NCBI GenBank assembly: GCA_945910005.1
Contig: OX246741.1
Location: 13,282,890-13,346,889 of the forward strand
DNA from: Isoperla grammatica
Lineage: Eukaryota > Arthropoda > Insecta > Plecoptera > Perlodidae
Reading direction: 5' to 3'
Length of the DNA: 64,000 nucleotides
Numbering within the stretch: position 1 is the first letter of the stretch; each line of letters starts with the position of its first letter. The position numbers and the translations under genes are program-made. Positions 12,570 to 24,479 of this stretch are shown piece by piece. The notes beneath the pieces are model-generated. The model did no database searches, was not told the DNA's origin, and saw only the letters and a program-made list of their open reading frames with translations.

Positions 12570-13700
12570 TTTGTCGTCGATATATTTTTAAAAAACGTAC
12601 TGTGCAACAACAAATCATACAATAATAATAAGAATAAATGATTATAATTATAATATTGTTTTATATTTTTGATCCATTTAACACTTTCAACACATTTTAA
12701 AGCAAACATATAATAGTAACATTAATATTTCCAAAATTATAACTATTCGTCATATAATAATAACAATATCCATAAGAATAATAATATCTAAAAGTAATAG
12801 TAAATTATTTAAAGTAACGTATTGGCGGCTATAAGAATTGGCGTTGGATAAAATTTGAGTAGTTTAAATAATTGCAATTATTGATATTATCAATAGTCAA
12901 GTCCTTCGATAGTATTTCTTAGGCGTAAAGCGCACAAAGTTGCACTAGAACGCCAAGGAAATGAATACAAGAATTCGAAGCGACAAAATGCATGTCCAAC
13001 TTTCAATTTAATTAAAATTAAAATAATTATCATGTTTGTATTAAATGTTGATACACAAATTGTATCTGTCAAATCCGCGTGGGCCACACAATAGTTACAC
13101 TCAACATTGTGCCGTAACACGGGTTTTGCGAGTGAGTTCTTTAGTACGTTGAATTCATTAAAAACGTTTAGTTTTTTAAAACTTCAAAATACCAACAATT
13201 TGTAAACCAACGTAATTGATTAAATGTCTGCCCCCATTCCATTCCGCTGGCGCCACGTACCACAGAAATGTGTGAAATTTCATAATGACTAGTGGCATTC
13301 GTCGAGTCGACCAGTGTAGCAGCGTGAACAGGTGTTCAAAAAAAACTAAACAAAAAATGCGTTTAATTATTAATGAAATCAGTTTCAACCTTTAGCGTCA
13401 AATATGTTACTCATTTCATTAATTCTTTTACAAGAAGTAAAGCCACGATAATCAAGCTACACGTTAGCTCTATAATAGGTCCGTGTTATTTACGGACTTA
13501 CAAGCACAGGAAACACCCATCACTGGAAGTTGGATATAAGGAGAGGTAAATTCATATAATTATGTTTTCCTGAAAATCGTGTGTTAATTTTAATTTGTAT
13601 ACAATAATTTTGAAACGCATAACAAAAATGTATTTTTGTACAAAACTCACATTGATATAACATAAATTAAACCAAGAATTCTGTAGAATATGGGTATAGA
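12570..13700. other. Unannotated AT-rich stretch
   Basis: Strongly AT-rich, with AATAATAA-type low complexity near 12620-12810. No gene seen. Confidence 0.4.
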
Positions 13701-13770
13701 CATAACAGAACAGTAACTTTCTTAGGCCCTATTTACAATATACTTAAGTAACGTGCTTTTACACCTCACC

Positions 13771-13833
13771 TAGCTTAGCTTAGCTTAGCTTAGCTTAGCT
13801 TAGCTTAGCTTAGCTTAGCTTAGCTTAGCTTAG
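13771..13833. repeat. (TAGCT)n pentanucleotide array
   Basis: About 12 perfect TAGCT units. Each AGCT is self-complementary, so the tract can form intra-strand hairpins. Confidence 0.97.
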
Positions 13834-13952
13834 ACGATCGCATGTCATTGAGATATTTAAGTACGACATACTTACGTTTCTCACATATCGACTACACGCA
13901 CATACCTAAGTAAGGTAAGATTGCCACCAATATTAAAACTATGGGATGCAAC

Positions 13953-14160
13953 GCCACATCGAAAAAGTGAAAACCGGCCTCAATTTGGGTTTGAAAGAAC
14001 TGAATACTGCTCAAAATACTTATATTTATAATTTAAATAATTTTGTTGACATTTTAAATTTAGTTAATTAAAAAATATGATACACGAATCGTGATAATTA
14101 CAACATTTAACTCTAGGGACCCAAATTGAGCCCGGTCTTCATTTGTTGGATGTGGTGTAA
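13953..14160. mobile_element. Foldback element with about 46-bp arms
   Basis: The left arm contains CCACATC, ACCGG and CCTCAATTTGGGT. The right arm contains their reverse complements ACCCAAATTGAG, CCGGT and GATGTGG in mirrored order. The AT-rich interior has no ORF. It is probably a non-autonomous DNA transposon. Confidence 0.75.
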
Positions 14161-14225
14161 ATTTCACGTGGTCTTAATGTAGACTAGGCATGATACAATA
14201 ATAGGGAAGAATATAAAAAGGAAGA

Positions 14226-14430
14226 AGGTGTTCGCACTGTCCAATCACTGATTCATATGTTTCATATTTGACATATCGATATTTGATTGGTTATCGCTCA
14301 CTCGTCGATTGTGTTTGGAGCCTACAGGGTTGGTTAAGTCACTTTAAATTAAAGTCCCCCATTGAAAATCAGTCTTGTTACTGAGTGGCTAGACTCTAAA
14401 TGTGAATTTATTAATTTATTTTTATTTATC
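14226..14430 (+). mobile_element. Dispersed retroposon D with (TTTA)-type tail, copy 1
   Basis: About 200 bp shared in opposite orientation with 23938-24146. Both have CTGTCCAATCACTGATTCAT, then GGAGCCTACAGGGTTGGTT and AAAGTCCCCCA, and end in TGTGAATTTATT plus TTTA-rich tails. The tail at only one end indicates a retroposon, either a SINE or a LINE 3' end. Confidence 0.7.
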
Positions 14431-14538
14431 GTTATACCATGTAGACTAGAGGTAGAGATGTTTAAGGATTTCACAAAATCAATCGTTGTCTGTAAATATT
14501 TGTCCAGACAGAGCAATAAATGACAGGAAGAGACTCAC

Positions 14539-14671
14539 CGAAATTTCGACTAGATCCAAATCCACCACATAAATAATAAAGTTTTTTTGTTACCGACGAC
14601 GTATCCAGGATGTTGGTTATGACGTCATGATACCCTCGTCTCGCCGGCTCCCCTGGCGGGAGTACAGCGTA
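14539..14671 (-). CDS. Candidate internal exon
   Basis: The minus strand reads a pyrimidine-rich acceptor ending CTCCCTCCCTATTGCAG, then a 133-bp open segment, then the donor G|GTGAGT. The first frame is open for 44 codons and encodes YAVLPPGEPARRGYHDVITN and then ILDTSS, a balanced composition unlike AT-driven noise. An alternative donor GTAACA occurs after the DTSS codons. No partner exon or domain was recognised. The exon would belong to a minus-strand gene with long introns. Confidence 0.35.
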
Positions 14672-15275
14672 CTGCAATAGGGAGGGAGCGAGTGACGTAT
14701 GGCCACCATAACTCCACTTACCATCCAGAACACTGTTCTAGTCACAAACACGAGACAGGCAAGCGACCTACGTGAAATGTTCACACTCTTAAATACAAGT
14801 TATTCTTTTTATCATAATAATGAAAATCTAAAAAATAATGTTGGCCACTTCAGCGCACCTAGACGAAAGGATAATAATTGGCATATAAAGGCCTCCTACG
14901 CAAACAGTTTAGCGGAATCCTAATGGTAGCGATTTCTCTCCTGACTATCCAACATCAAAAAGTGACAAATATGTGCAATTTGGATTTTTAAGTACACGGT
15001 ATCAGAAATATTTATTAGTTGGTATAGTAATTATAAGTATCATCGTTAATGAATGAACTTTTGAATTAAGCCAACTAAAGGTAACATCTAAGATTGGGAC
15101 TACTACAGAACTAGTTGATGTTTGTTAATGCAGAATTGAGTTCTTGTGAAACAAGATTGCGCGTATTCTACACTTTTTCAATGTTATGTGGCGTTTTTGA
15201 GATACGACCAAAAAACGGCAATGTCTCGCGAATTTCATACTTTGAGTATATATCTCCCTCTCAACGTGTAATTCA

Positions 15276-15584
15276 AATCAAACAACAGATAAAATTTTTG
15301 TTATTTTCTGCATTCAAACTGTTTGTCATGTGTTCATTCCAGAGACTGGTTTGAAATAGCTGTTCTCTTTTTTTCCAGTCTTCAACATTTTTACATATCC
15401 ATTCATTACAAACAATCCGTATCCTGGTTCCAATCATGGTATAACCTCCACTAATTTGCCCTTCACTTGCCCCTCCAATCAAACATTCAAATTTATTAAA
15501 TCCCGAATCATTTTTCATCTCATACACACACTCACAGACTGTTCTTTCGTTGTGCACTTTTTGTTTGAAACCCGCCAACAACAA
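15276..15584 (-). other. Unrecognised 100-codon open frame
   Basis: A minus-strand frame from just after TGA to TGA with coding-like composition (ECVYEMKNDSGFNKFECLIG, later GGYTMIGTRIRIVCNEW). It has no early ATG in a good context, no clear acceptor, and no domain I can name. It could be a decayed exon or transposon fragment. Confidence 0.25.
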
Positions 15585-15741
15585 TCAGAGAGTTATTCGG
15601 GATGGAATGTTCGGAATTTATGTCGAATCCGTCCTCATTCGGCGCTGACTCTCCGTCAGTGTAAACATCGTTCACGATCGCGATAACGACAGAGATTAAA
15701 GTCACATAAAAACACTCGACAACAGACTAATGAATTGGTTT

Positions 15742-15776
15742 CGATCAATCGATCAATCGATAAATCGATCAATCAC
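15742..15776. repeat. (GATCAATC)n short tandem repeat
   Basis: About four octamer units with one variant (GATAAATC). Confidence 0.85.
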
Positions 15777-15910
15777 ACGAACCAGCGATTCTTATACAAT
15801 ACTTCAACGAGTACGTCTAATTAGAATCGATATACTGCAGAGAAAATACATCGTATAAATTATGTTGAACTATCCAATTTCAGCAATTGAACTTTAGTGG
15901 ATAGTGGAGC

Positions 15911-16200
15911 TATTTCTTATCACAGCTATCACTGATTTATGGTGTAATGGTCGTGCTCGATAGGGAATCATTCTGATAAACCGTGTCTATGCCTTACAGG
16001 TTCCAGTTTACGGCCTTGGACACGGATATCGTATCATGATTGCGTATTTGCCGCGATTTCTTATCACAGCTATCACTGATGTATGGTGTAATGGCCGTGC
16101 TCGATAGGGAATCATTCTGATAAACCGTGTCTATGCCCTACAGGTTCCAGTTTACGGCCTTGAACACGTATATCGTATCATGACTGCGTATTTGCTATCT
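15911..16200. repeat. Tandem duplication of a 144-bp unit
   Basis: Two copies start at 15912 and 16056 and share ATTTCTTATCACAGCTATCA and the ends GTATTTGC, with only a few substitutions. No ORF. This looks like a recent local duplication. Confidence 0.92.
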
Positions 16201-17920
16201 ATAAATCCCTCTCGAACCCGGAATTCTCATATGAGGCGGTTTAAATCGATTGTTTTCAATAATTATCACATATTCAAATAAACCGCTAGAAAAAAACGAA
16301 TGACACCGTTATGGAGCTTAGATCTCATATGAGGCAGCTAGTAGTAGTAGTATTCATTATTCATTCAGTAGTAAATCATTCATTCTGCATTCTTCGTCTT
16401 GATGATGAGTGTAGCCGAAATATGAGACATTAAATTAATCGGCTATTATTAGTAGGAAATCTGTTACAACCCCCAGTGTACACTAAAGCCGATTCGCAAT
16501 TGAAATATGAGTTGCAATATGAAATAGTGTAATGGTGAATTAACAACCAACCAACTAGTTCACAACCGTCGTCTAGTTGGTTATTTATATGTCATAGTCA
16601 AACCAGCGCTTAAATTATGTACTTAGTTATCTGTGCTGGCATTGTTTACATTCTACATCATATTATGCGGTACCACTTTTTTGTGTTAATTTTCTTTTCT
16701 TCTGGCTCTTCTGCATTCTGATTGGTTCGTCGTAAAGTACACCATGGGATGTTAAAAGAACCATTTCAATACAGTGACTGGTGTGAAACAGTGAGCATAA
16801 TACCTTACTGTTACCGTTATTTCAATTGTGAGTTGTGACACTTTCAACGAAAATTAGAATACTTGATGTGTTCGCAAACACGACAGTGCGAATATTTTAT
16901 TTGGTGCGGTACATCGTAAAATATCCTAGCTATACTAACGTTTTGTAGACTTATGGACAGTCACGTTATAAAAATGTTAATTTTTTATCTCTCCCAATTT
17001 ATGCCCGTCAAATCAAGGAAAATACAATTGTCACATCTCAATACTCGTTAAGCACGAAACAATAAAAATTCCCATTGAAATAATTTTTTATTTTTTTATA
17101 TATGGTCGCTGAATGAAACGGAACGTGATGCTGACGAGTGTATTGTAATTTGTGTCACAGTTTTTGAGCTCCGAATGTCAACAGAGATAAAAAAGAATCA
17201 TGGGACATGAACGACAACGACTGAGGTAAAATGTTTCAATTTGAAATGTCTAAAAACGAACGTTTGAGACCGAAAGAGACGAGTGACAGACAGAGAATCA
17301 ATGGAATTTATCTCGCTGACTCGTTCATACATGTTTTCCACGTGTCGCTCTTCAGCGCACGACAACTCAGGCACGATTACAAAGAAAATGGAAAACTCCA
17401 ATAAAATTTCTTGTTACATATAAAAGAAAGCAGCTTGTATTAGCAACGAAGAACACATTTACATATTTCCAGTTACTAAAATGAATTGTTATAATGTTTT
17501 AATCATCTTAATTGGCACTCATCGTATTAAAAATGAGCCTGTTCGATTTTTCAGCTTATATTTATAAAAGTGGCATTTAAAATGAAAATATTAATAACAA
17601 GAATTTAAGAAATATTTTTTTAAAGAAGAACATGTTCAATATCTCTACTTGTGCGAGTATATTAAAATCATACAACAAAATGTAAAAACGACTTGTATCG
17701 CTGTTTATATTTTTTCACTCCTCACTTATCTTTACACAAAACAACCTCTACTAATATCTAACTATAACTATTCATATTCATCAAAAACGGTCGATACCTT
17801 ATGAAAATGTATTAGGACATTTATGTTATGACGTTATAGAAACCAGTTGTCGAACAATTCTCACATATTCAGTACAAAACACAAATGCTAAATAACATTC
17901 ACCTCCCTCGCGAGTGGCGG
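16201..17920. other. Unannotated AT-rich stretch
   Basis: No supported gene. Minor features are a TAGTAGTAG run near 16340 and a TTGATGATGAG...GCCGAAAT motif near 16400. Confidence 0.4.
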
Positions 17921-17927
17921 TACTCAC

Positions 17928-18033
17928 AAGCATCTGTCGCCGGCTGACGAATCACAACACACGCATCGAGTTAACGGATCGTCATTAATCGCCGCCAGGA
18001 TCGCTTCGGTCGGGCAATGCCGCGCACGTGGCG
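17928..18033 (-). CDS. Weak candidate exon
   Basis: The minus strand has the acceptor-like GTCTTGCCACCGCAG, a 106-bp GC-rich segment open in one frame (CPTEAILAAINDDPLTRCVC), and the donor-like GTGAGT at 17922-17927. A stop precedes the frame upstream of the acceptor. It is supported only by signals and composition, and no domain or neighbouring exon is known. Confidence 0.2.
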
Positions 18034-18509
18034 CTGCGGTGGCAAGACATTAAACCACCTCCAGTGTTCGGGGGACGCGGACAACAGTGTTTGAATTCCA
18101 TGCGGCTTTTGAAGAGTCATTGACGATTTTTCTTCTCGCGCATTCACTGATTCACACAATCAGTCATTCAGTCGGCCGTGCTTTTGATCATCGACTCGAG
18201 CTATCACGCATTTACACACTCATTCATTCAATCACGCATGAAATGAATCAATCACGCAGTTTGCAAAGAACAAAACCGATACACTCTCATCGATGTGCAG
18301 AGAATACACGCACATATTCGCAGACAAACGCACAAACGCCGCCAATTGTGAATGCGCTCGCTCGCTCTAACTAATTTGCTTCTACGTTACAACATCCCTC
18401 TACAAACTGGATTTGTCAGTTTCACAATCTAACGAATGTTAACTGGGAAAAATAAATACATTTATAAATCTAATTACTATTACTACTACCATCACTTACA
18501 CTACTACTA

Positions 18510-18870
18510 CCACTACACCATTATACCACTACCACTACACCATTATACCACTACCACTACCACTACCACTACCACTACCACTACCACTACCACTATATCG
18601 CTACCACTATACCACTACCACTATACCACTACTACTATACCACTGCCACTACCACTACCACTATATCGCTACCACTGTACCACTACTACTATACCACTAC
18701 CACTGCCACTACCACTACCACTACCACTACCACTACCACTACCACTACCACTACCACTATATCGCGACCACTATACCACTACCACTACCACTGCCACTAC
18801 CACTACCACTATATCGCTACCACTATACCACTACTACTATACCACTACCACTACCACTACCACTACCACT
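18510..18870. repeat. CCACTA-type hexanucleotide satellite
   Basis: An imperfect array of (CCACTA)n with TATACC and TATCGC variants. It accounts for the Tyr/Thr/Pro/Leu-rich ORF on the plus strand. Three more partial units appear at 19112-19135, on the far side of the MITE at 18881-19111. Confidence 0.97.
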
Positions 18871-18880
18871 TCCCCCGTTT

Positions 18881-19111
18881 AGTGTGTATTGTAGGGCAGA
18901 CCCAACGGCTGCGGTAGTCTTTCTACTGCTTCGTACCGCTCAACATAATCTAGTCGGCTAGTAGCAGAACGCAAGTACGTGGACGATGATAAAGTATACG
19001 GATCAGTGATGCGTTTACATTCTGCTACTAGCCGACTAGCGTATGTTGACTGTACGAAGCGGTAGATAAACAGCCGCTGGCGCCTTGGGTCTCTACCCTA
19101 CAATATACACT
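18881..19111. mobile_element. Foldback MITE inserted at the edge of the satellite
   Basis: The ends AGTGTGTATTGTAGGG and CCCTACAATATACACT are inverted. The arms continue through AGACCCAA/TTGGGTCT, GCTTCGTACCGCT, and AGTCGGCTAGTAGCAGAA with its exact complement. About 231 bp, no ORF. CCACTA units flank both sides, so it inserted into the array. Confidence 0.88.
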
Positions 19112-19162
19112 CAATATACCACTACCACTACCACTTGTAAGCTTTCGCGGCCCGAGTCGTTA

Positions 19163-19315
19163 TTATTCCTTGGCTGTCGGGAGTAGGTTCTCCCAGTAAG
19201 TGTGTCTCTTCAATATACTCTGAAAATGGACTTTGCTTCAAGTCCGAAACGTCAGTTTTTATTAATGACAATCGACGCAGCAAATCCTGACAGCCAAGAA
19301 ATAATAAGTACTTCC
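19163..19315. repeat. Imperfect inverted repeat
   Basis: TTATTATTCCTTGGCTGTC on the left pairs with GACAGCCAAGAAATAATAA on the right. The interior has CAAGTCCGAAACGTCAG, a motif type seen in dispersed invertebrate repeats. Confidence 0.65.
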
Positions 19316-19319
19316 ACTG

Positions 19320-20110
19320 TTACTCCTACTGGTACTTATAATACTAATTATTGTAAATGATAATGATAGCGAAGACATTTTTTCTCTCCAATTATAACTA
19401 ATGCTCAAATTATTGTGGGTCTTGATTTCTATATCCTGTACGAGAAAAGTTACACAAATACTGATGAATCATACGTTATTAAATTATATTGTCACTGACG
19501 ACGATTGAAATATATATTAATATACATATTCCTTAAGTTCCGTATAATTCCTGTGAAGGTTTCTTCCACACATTTGTATCCGAAAAAGGAAAATAAAAAT
19601 GTTTCTCTCTCCGCAAGATACGTGGGCGGGATATTATAACTCAGCTTCAGTGTTCAGTGAACTCGGCTCGGGCCATATTTCTAACACGCCCGTCAACATT
19701 CTCAACATTCATTTCTAAGTAATTGACATGACATTTCCAAAAACACGTGACACGATGAGTAATGTGATCACACGTGACGCGTGTCACGTTCAAAGATTAT
19801 GATTGATAAACTAGACAATATTGGACACTTGGGAAAGAATGCCTGTTGTTGAAAGTCTTGTAAAAGAAATGTATTATACATTAATGTGGCGCACGTCACT
19901 TCAGAAGAAGGAGAGGTTGTTTTGTATATATTGTCACGGGGAACTTGTCACGGAAAGATTGGAATTATCTTAAATACTCCACCCGAGTTAGGACTAGTTA
20001 CAGGCTATAGTCAGGGATGTTTGCTTGTATAGTATCTGATTTTCATACACACAGATCTACGTAAACAGTGATTCTCCAATAACTATTATCATACTCATGT
20101 TTTTTTTAAA
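19320..20110. other. Unannotated AT-rich stretch
   Basis: No gene or recognisable repeat seen. Confidence 0.4.
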
Positions 20111-20310
20111 ATATTTATTTATGAATTGGCCCCATATAACATTTTATGCCCTTTAACAGTGACCAGTATAAAAACGGCGATGAAGAAGGGAGGAGGGGAA
20201 GGCTGGTACCGGCACGTAGCCTACTCATGTCAAAAAGTACCAAGGAGACCATCAGCTTTACGTCCCATCCGAAAGGACGATGTAGCTTTGACCAGTCATA
20301 TAGGTTAAAG
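20110..20310 (+). repeat. Dispersed repeat E, copy 1
   Basis: Shares AGGGAGGAGGGGAA, GGTACCGGCACGTAGCCTAC, TTACGTCCCATCCGAA and TTTGACCAGTCATA with the copy at 45140-45440. It has no coding capacity and probably derives from a retroelement. Confidence 0.65.
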
Positions 20311-21345
20311 TCCATGTTATAGTCCAATATATTTGTTTAATTAAATAAGATTATGATTGTTGAAGCTATGTTTTTTAATTAAAAAACTTTATGTTTGTAA
20401 GTTTAAATTGAGGATGACGTGGCGTACCGGTGTGATTGATTTCGAGTTTGCGAAGGAAGCGCAAAAATGTTTCATCTTCATCCAGAAATGGAACAAGATG
20501 TCTAAGCGCAAGAAAGCTGGATGTGCAAGCAATTTAAAGAATCACTAAAAAACATTGCATTCCGTTTTCCAAGAGGGAATCTATCTATCTATATATATAC
20601 GAAACGGAAGAGATGCTCGTAATCTGAAGCCGGGGGTATTCATTGGAAACGAGAGAGAGAGACTTCCGCAACGAAGCGATGAAAAGAGGTACAACACATC
20701 GCCGAGCATGCATTGCAATAAATCGATTTTTAGTCATGTGAGAAGAACGGGATTTGGAGAGAGAGGGATTGATTGATTGATTGATTTGCGTCGTGATTGA
20801 TGGCAGGATTAATACCTATTATCAGGCATTCTCTCCCATCTAATCTTTTTATAAAACATAGATGTATAATATGAATTTTTAATCCTAGAAAGATTTAATA
20901 TAATATTGTAAATAAGACTAAACAAAAAACTGTCAGTTGCAACATAATGTTATTTACAGCTAAGACAATTCTAATGGGACAATATACAATAAAGTAAGTA
21001 GGCTACTATATAACTTTATGATAATTTTATAAATCTAAACATGGTCAAATGAAACAAGCGCTAGAGGGACAGAGATAATGTTTTGTCTACCCATACTAAA
21101 TTGAGAAGGTCTCGTCAGTGCATTTCCAAACTTCGGTGCAAACAGATTTGCCATTTGACTCGTATTTATTTTGAAATGTAATACTTTACTACGGTTCATT
21201 ACATTTACATGCGAGTATGTTCAAAATGTTTTAGCTTGTTTCAACTTCAAATATGTTGATTTATTTTTGTAGAAAACTTCTATTACCTTATTTCAAACCC
21301 CAAATCACTTGCAGTCAATCGCAATTCGCATAGTAAATGGACTTG
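20311..21345. other. Unannotated AT-rich stretch
   Basis: No gene supported. A short (GATT)n run occurs near 20767-20785. Confidence 0.4.
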
Positions 21346-21349
21346 CACG

Positions 21350-21417
21350 TGAATGGCTTGCAGTTGAATGGCTTGTAGTTGAATGGCTTGTAGTTGAATG
21401 GGTTGTAGTTGAATGTC
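21350..21417. repeat. 15-bp minisatellite
   Basis: About four and a half copies of TTGAATGGCTTGTAG with one or two substitutions per unit. Confidence 0.9.
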
Positions 21418-22022
21418 GATACATTATTTCTGTATTGCGACCGCTCTTCATTCAAGCGACTAGATCTCGAATAGCCAAATGAATACGTAATATGTGGTTT
21501 TATAGCCGATCAAACGAGAAGCCACAAACTGTCTGCGAATGGAACTCAAATCAAATGTATCGTAGTCTACATAGATAACATAATTTTCATCAAGCTAAAG
21601 AAAAAAAACGATGTAATTTTAGATAAATTTAATTTCAACCGGTAAATATAACTCTTACATATAGAGAAGATATACCCTCGCTTTATGTACTTCGCCATAA
21701 TAGCTAGATCACATCAGTTAGTAGGTATCTAATTATGCATTGAATCGTGAGTGTATCTAAAAGCACATCATTGATTATTATTTTGGTTTGAAATGTGGTG
21801 GTGGGGGTTGGAAGGGAGGGAAGGGGGGTAAGGTTCGTTAGTAAAAACACCAAAGTAATATATGTATAAATACATAAGTATGCCAATACGATAACATGAC
21901 GACAATACGATCGTATGTTTTCAAAACACAATAATATGTGAGATGCGTTACAAAAGAAAAACACATAAACGTTGGTATTTCACCGATAGAGTGGGTGTAC
22001 CGTTCGTTTCAATGAATAGTCT

Positions 22023-22269
22023 CCTGGGTGCGGATTCACAAGAGGGCCAGTATTTTTTTGGTTTTAACTTTAAGACCGGCCTCCAGTCCCATGTCTGAGA
22101 ACGAATTGTAAAGTTATTATTGGGTTGTGAATTGCGTCTTTGTTCCGATCAGGAATTAGTAACTTCTTCATGGGTTATGGGCCTGGATTCACAAGAGGTT
22201 CAAAATTAAGCCGGTCTTAGAGTTAAGACCATACAAAGACTTAGGACCTCTTGTAAATCCGGGCCCAGG
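22023..22269. mobile_element. Foldback element F, copy 1
   Basis: The left arm from CCTGGGTGCGGATTCACAAG is complementary to the right arm ending CCTCTTGTAAATCCGGGC. Arms are about 65 bp and include a TAAGACCGG core. The interior AGGAATTAGTAACTTCTTCA is found inverted in the copy at 51367-51790. Non-coding. Confidence 0.8.
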
Positions 22270-23670
22270 ATTTCATTGGTTATGAATCCCTCCTAATAAT
22301 CCATTTAATTTCGTGATTGTCAAAACAGTATAAATATTACAATGAAAAACTAAAGACAAAAATTAAACTTTGCACGGTGAAACATTTGTATTTGTTTTTT
22401 TTAGTTTTATACGGGCCAATAAATACTAATTATTCTGTTGTTTAAGGTAGAACAGTCAACTCTGATGTAAAACTAATTAGTAAAAATACACAGGTTTTTC
22501 ATGCATACTTGATTAAATAGAAAATTTACACTCTTCTGGCAGTTGAAAAGCTGAGCTAACATTCAACTTGATAAAACAAATTATTAACAATTTTCAGATC
22601 AAATATGAATTGTACGTGAGCTGTACCCACATAGCTATATTGTGTGATTTTGAAGTGGGCGCTGTTACATTTAAGTTTCTGACTCGGCGATTTTTTTCCA
22701 TTCCACTCTGTAAAATACAAAATTCATACCGATATTAAAAGCTTTTAGAAAAATAAATATAAGCCTTTCAGCATAACATGCTAAACACACTTCACAATTC
22801 TGGATTAACGTTTGTTACTAAAATGAAAAACAAATTCAATGCATAATCCAGTTCTGCACATTCTTATGAGAGGGTGGAGTAACATCAGATTCTGATTCAG
22901 ATTCACATTCAGACATATAATTATTTTTTTAAGAAATTAATTTAATTATATTTTTAAAGAAATTAAATATTTATTAATTTGTTTTATTGAATTATAAGTA
23001 AATTAAATAAATTAAATTTTTTATTTCATGTATTGGGGAAAAAAGTTGAAAAAACCCCACTCCATGAATTAGTAGTGCAGAAACCGACGTCATACACTCC
23101 ACGTGCAAAAACCTCATCTTGTATGGGACCACGATCGCGACCACAACATCTCTACCCCTCAATCTAAGTTCCAATTCAATCGCATCTGATTGGCGTAATT
23201 CAAACGAATTCTCTCTCCGAGTGCATTGACCAACCTGCGCACACTTATTCCAAAGCCACCAGCTGTCGTTTAAGCTCTTTGTGCAGCTCATCAGCGAAGA
23301 GACGCTGATGAAGGAAAATTAGTTCTTTCCATTGAACAGACCCGATTAACGGAGAAGATGAAAGAAAGAAAGAAAGAAATTTTCCAAACGACCTTTGCAC
23401 AGCAGCTCTAAAGACCTACTTGGACGAGAAATGGTAAATTAGTCTCCCTTGGTCGGTGTAACTTATTTTCCACTAGCGACTCCTATCTGCATAACCACCC
23501 CCTACCCCTCCCCTCCCCCCCCCCCCCTCACAAGCAACACTTGTACTGCATCTGCAACGACGGAAATAAATTACACGGTTACAAAACTCGGGAGACGACC
23601 TTATTAGCAAATTGCAATCTCGCCCTAATTTACACTGAGATTTACTACACATGTGTAGCAAGCCAACGAA
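22270..23670. other. Unannotated AT-rich stretch
   Basis: No gene seen. It contains low-complexity TTAATTTATT-type sequence near 22920-23020, a GAAA run near 23360 and a 13-bp poly(C) run near 23515. Confidence 0.4.
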
Positions 23671-23673
23671 GTG

Positions 23674-23912
23674 ATGATAGTTCATATACTCATGCGTACT
23701 TTCGGTCGCCGGTTCGATTCCGGCTACCGGCTGTCCTGACTGAAGTTTTTTCAGATGTTTTTCTCAGTCGTAAAGGCGAATGCTGAGATTGAGTCCTGAT
23801 CGGACGCTTTCCCAGCTATCCAAACACCCTAATAACCTAGTTAGTCACCTGAAGAAGGGCACATTAGGTAAATCTGGTGTGCACTCTATAACGGGTATTC
23901 CTACGAAAGAAA
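23674..23912 (+). mobile_element. tRNA-derived SINE, family B, copy 2
   Basis: Has a perfect B box GGTTCGATTCC and the family body TCCTGACTGAAG, TTTTTCTCAGTCGTAAAGGC and GCGAATGCTGAGATTG. It ends with CTGGTGTGCAC, ATAACGGGTATTCCTACG. The A box is poor. Confidence 0.82.
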
Positions 23913-23937
23913 ATTATGTTATACGGACCTATTCATC

Positions 23938-24146
23938 GAAAAAATAAATAAAATAAATAAATAAATTCACATTTAGAATCTACCCACTCAGTAATGAAAC
24001 TGATTTGCAGTGGGGGACTTTAATCTAAAGTGACTAAACCAACCCTGTAGGCTCCGAACAACCATCGTAACAAATCAAAGATCGATATTTCAAATACGAA
24101 ACATATGAATCAGTGATTGGACAGTGTGAACACCTGCGGACAAATG
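23938..24146 (-). mobile_element. Dispersed retroposon D, copy 2
   Basis: Reverse-oriented partner of 14226-14430. The (TAAA)-type tail at 23938-23966 is its 3' end on the minus strand, directly after the SINE B copy, which suggests insertion into or beside it. Confidence 0.7.
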
Positions 24147-24237
24147 TCAGAAGCAACAATGCTGATTCAGAACAACTTTGAATTTATTGAGTGCTTCGTT
24201 GCTAGGACAGCTCCAAAGTCACCGTTTGCTTATTCCT

Positions 24238-24472
24238 AAAGCTGCGTACACACGGCGGATTTTGGCCTTACGACGATCTCAAGGCGGTCGTACGACCGTC
24301 GTGAGGCCAAAATCCGCCTTGTGTACGCAGGAGATTGGAACGGATCGTCGTACGATCGCCTCAAGACTGTACACACGAGAGATTTCCATCCAATTTTCAT
24401 CCGATCAGTCCATCCGTCCGACCGCCTTGAGATCGTCGTGAGGCCAAAATCCGCCGTGTGTACGCAGCTTAA
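24238..24472. mobile_element. Complex foldback MITE with a third arm copy
   Basis: The outer arms begin AAGCTGCGTACACACGGCGG and are near-perfect inverted copies of about 50 bp. A further inverted copy of the arm (GAGGCCAAAATCCGCCTTGT) lies at 24302-24331 inside the left half, so the unit contains a nested palindrome. No ORF of its own; open frames crossing it are by-products of the palindrome. Confidence 0.9.
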
Positions 24473-24479
24473 GACAAGA

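Noticed and set aside
13771..13833. Telomere-like repeat
   Set aside because: The unit TAGCT is not a known animal telomere motif, and the tract is internal and short.
18436..18882. 148-codon Tyr/Thr/Pro/Leu ORF
   Set aside because: Translation of the CCACTA satellite with no other coding signal.
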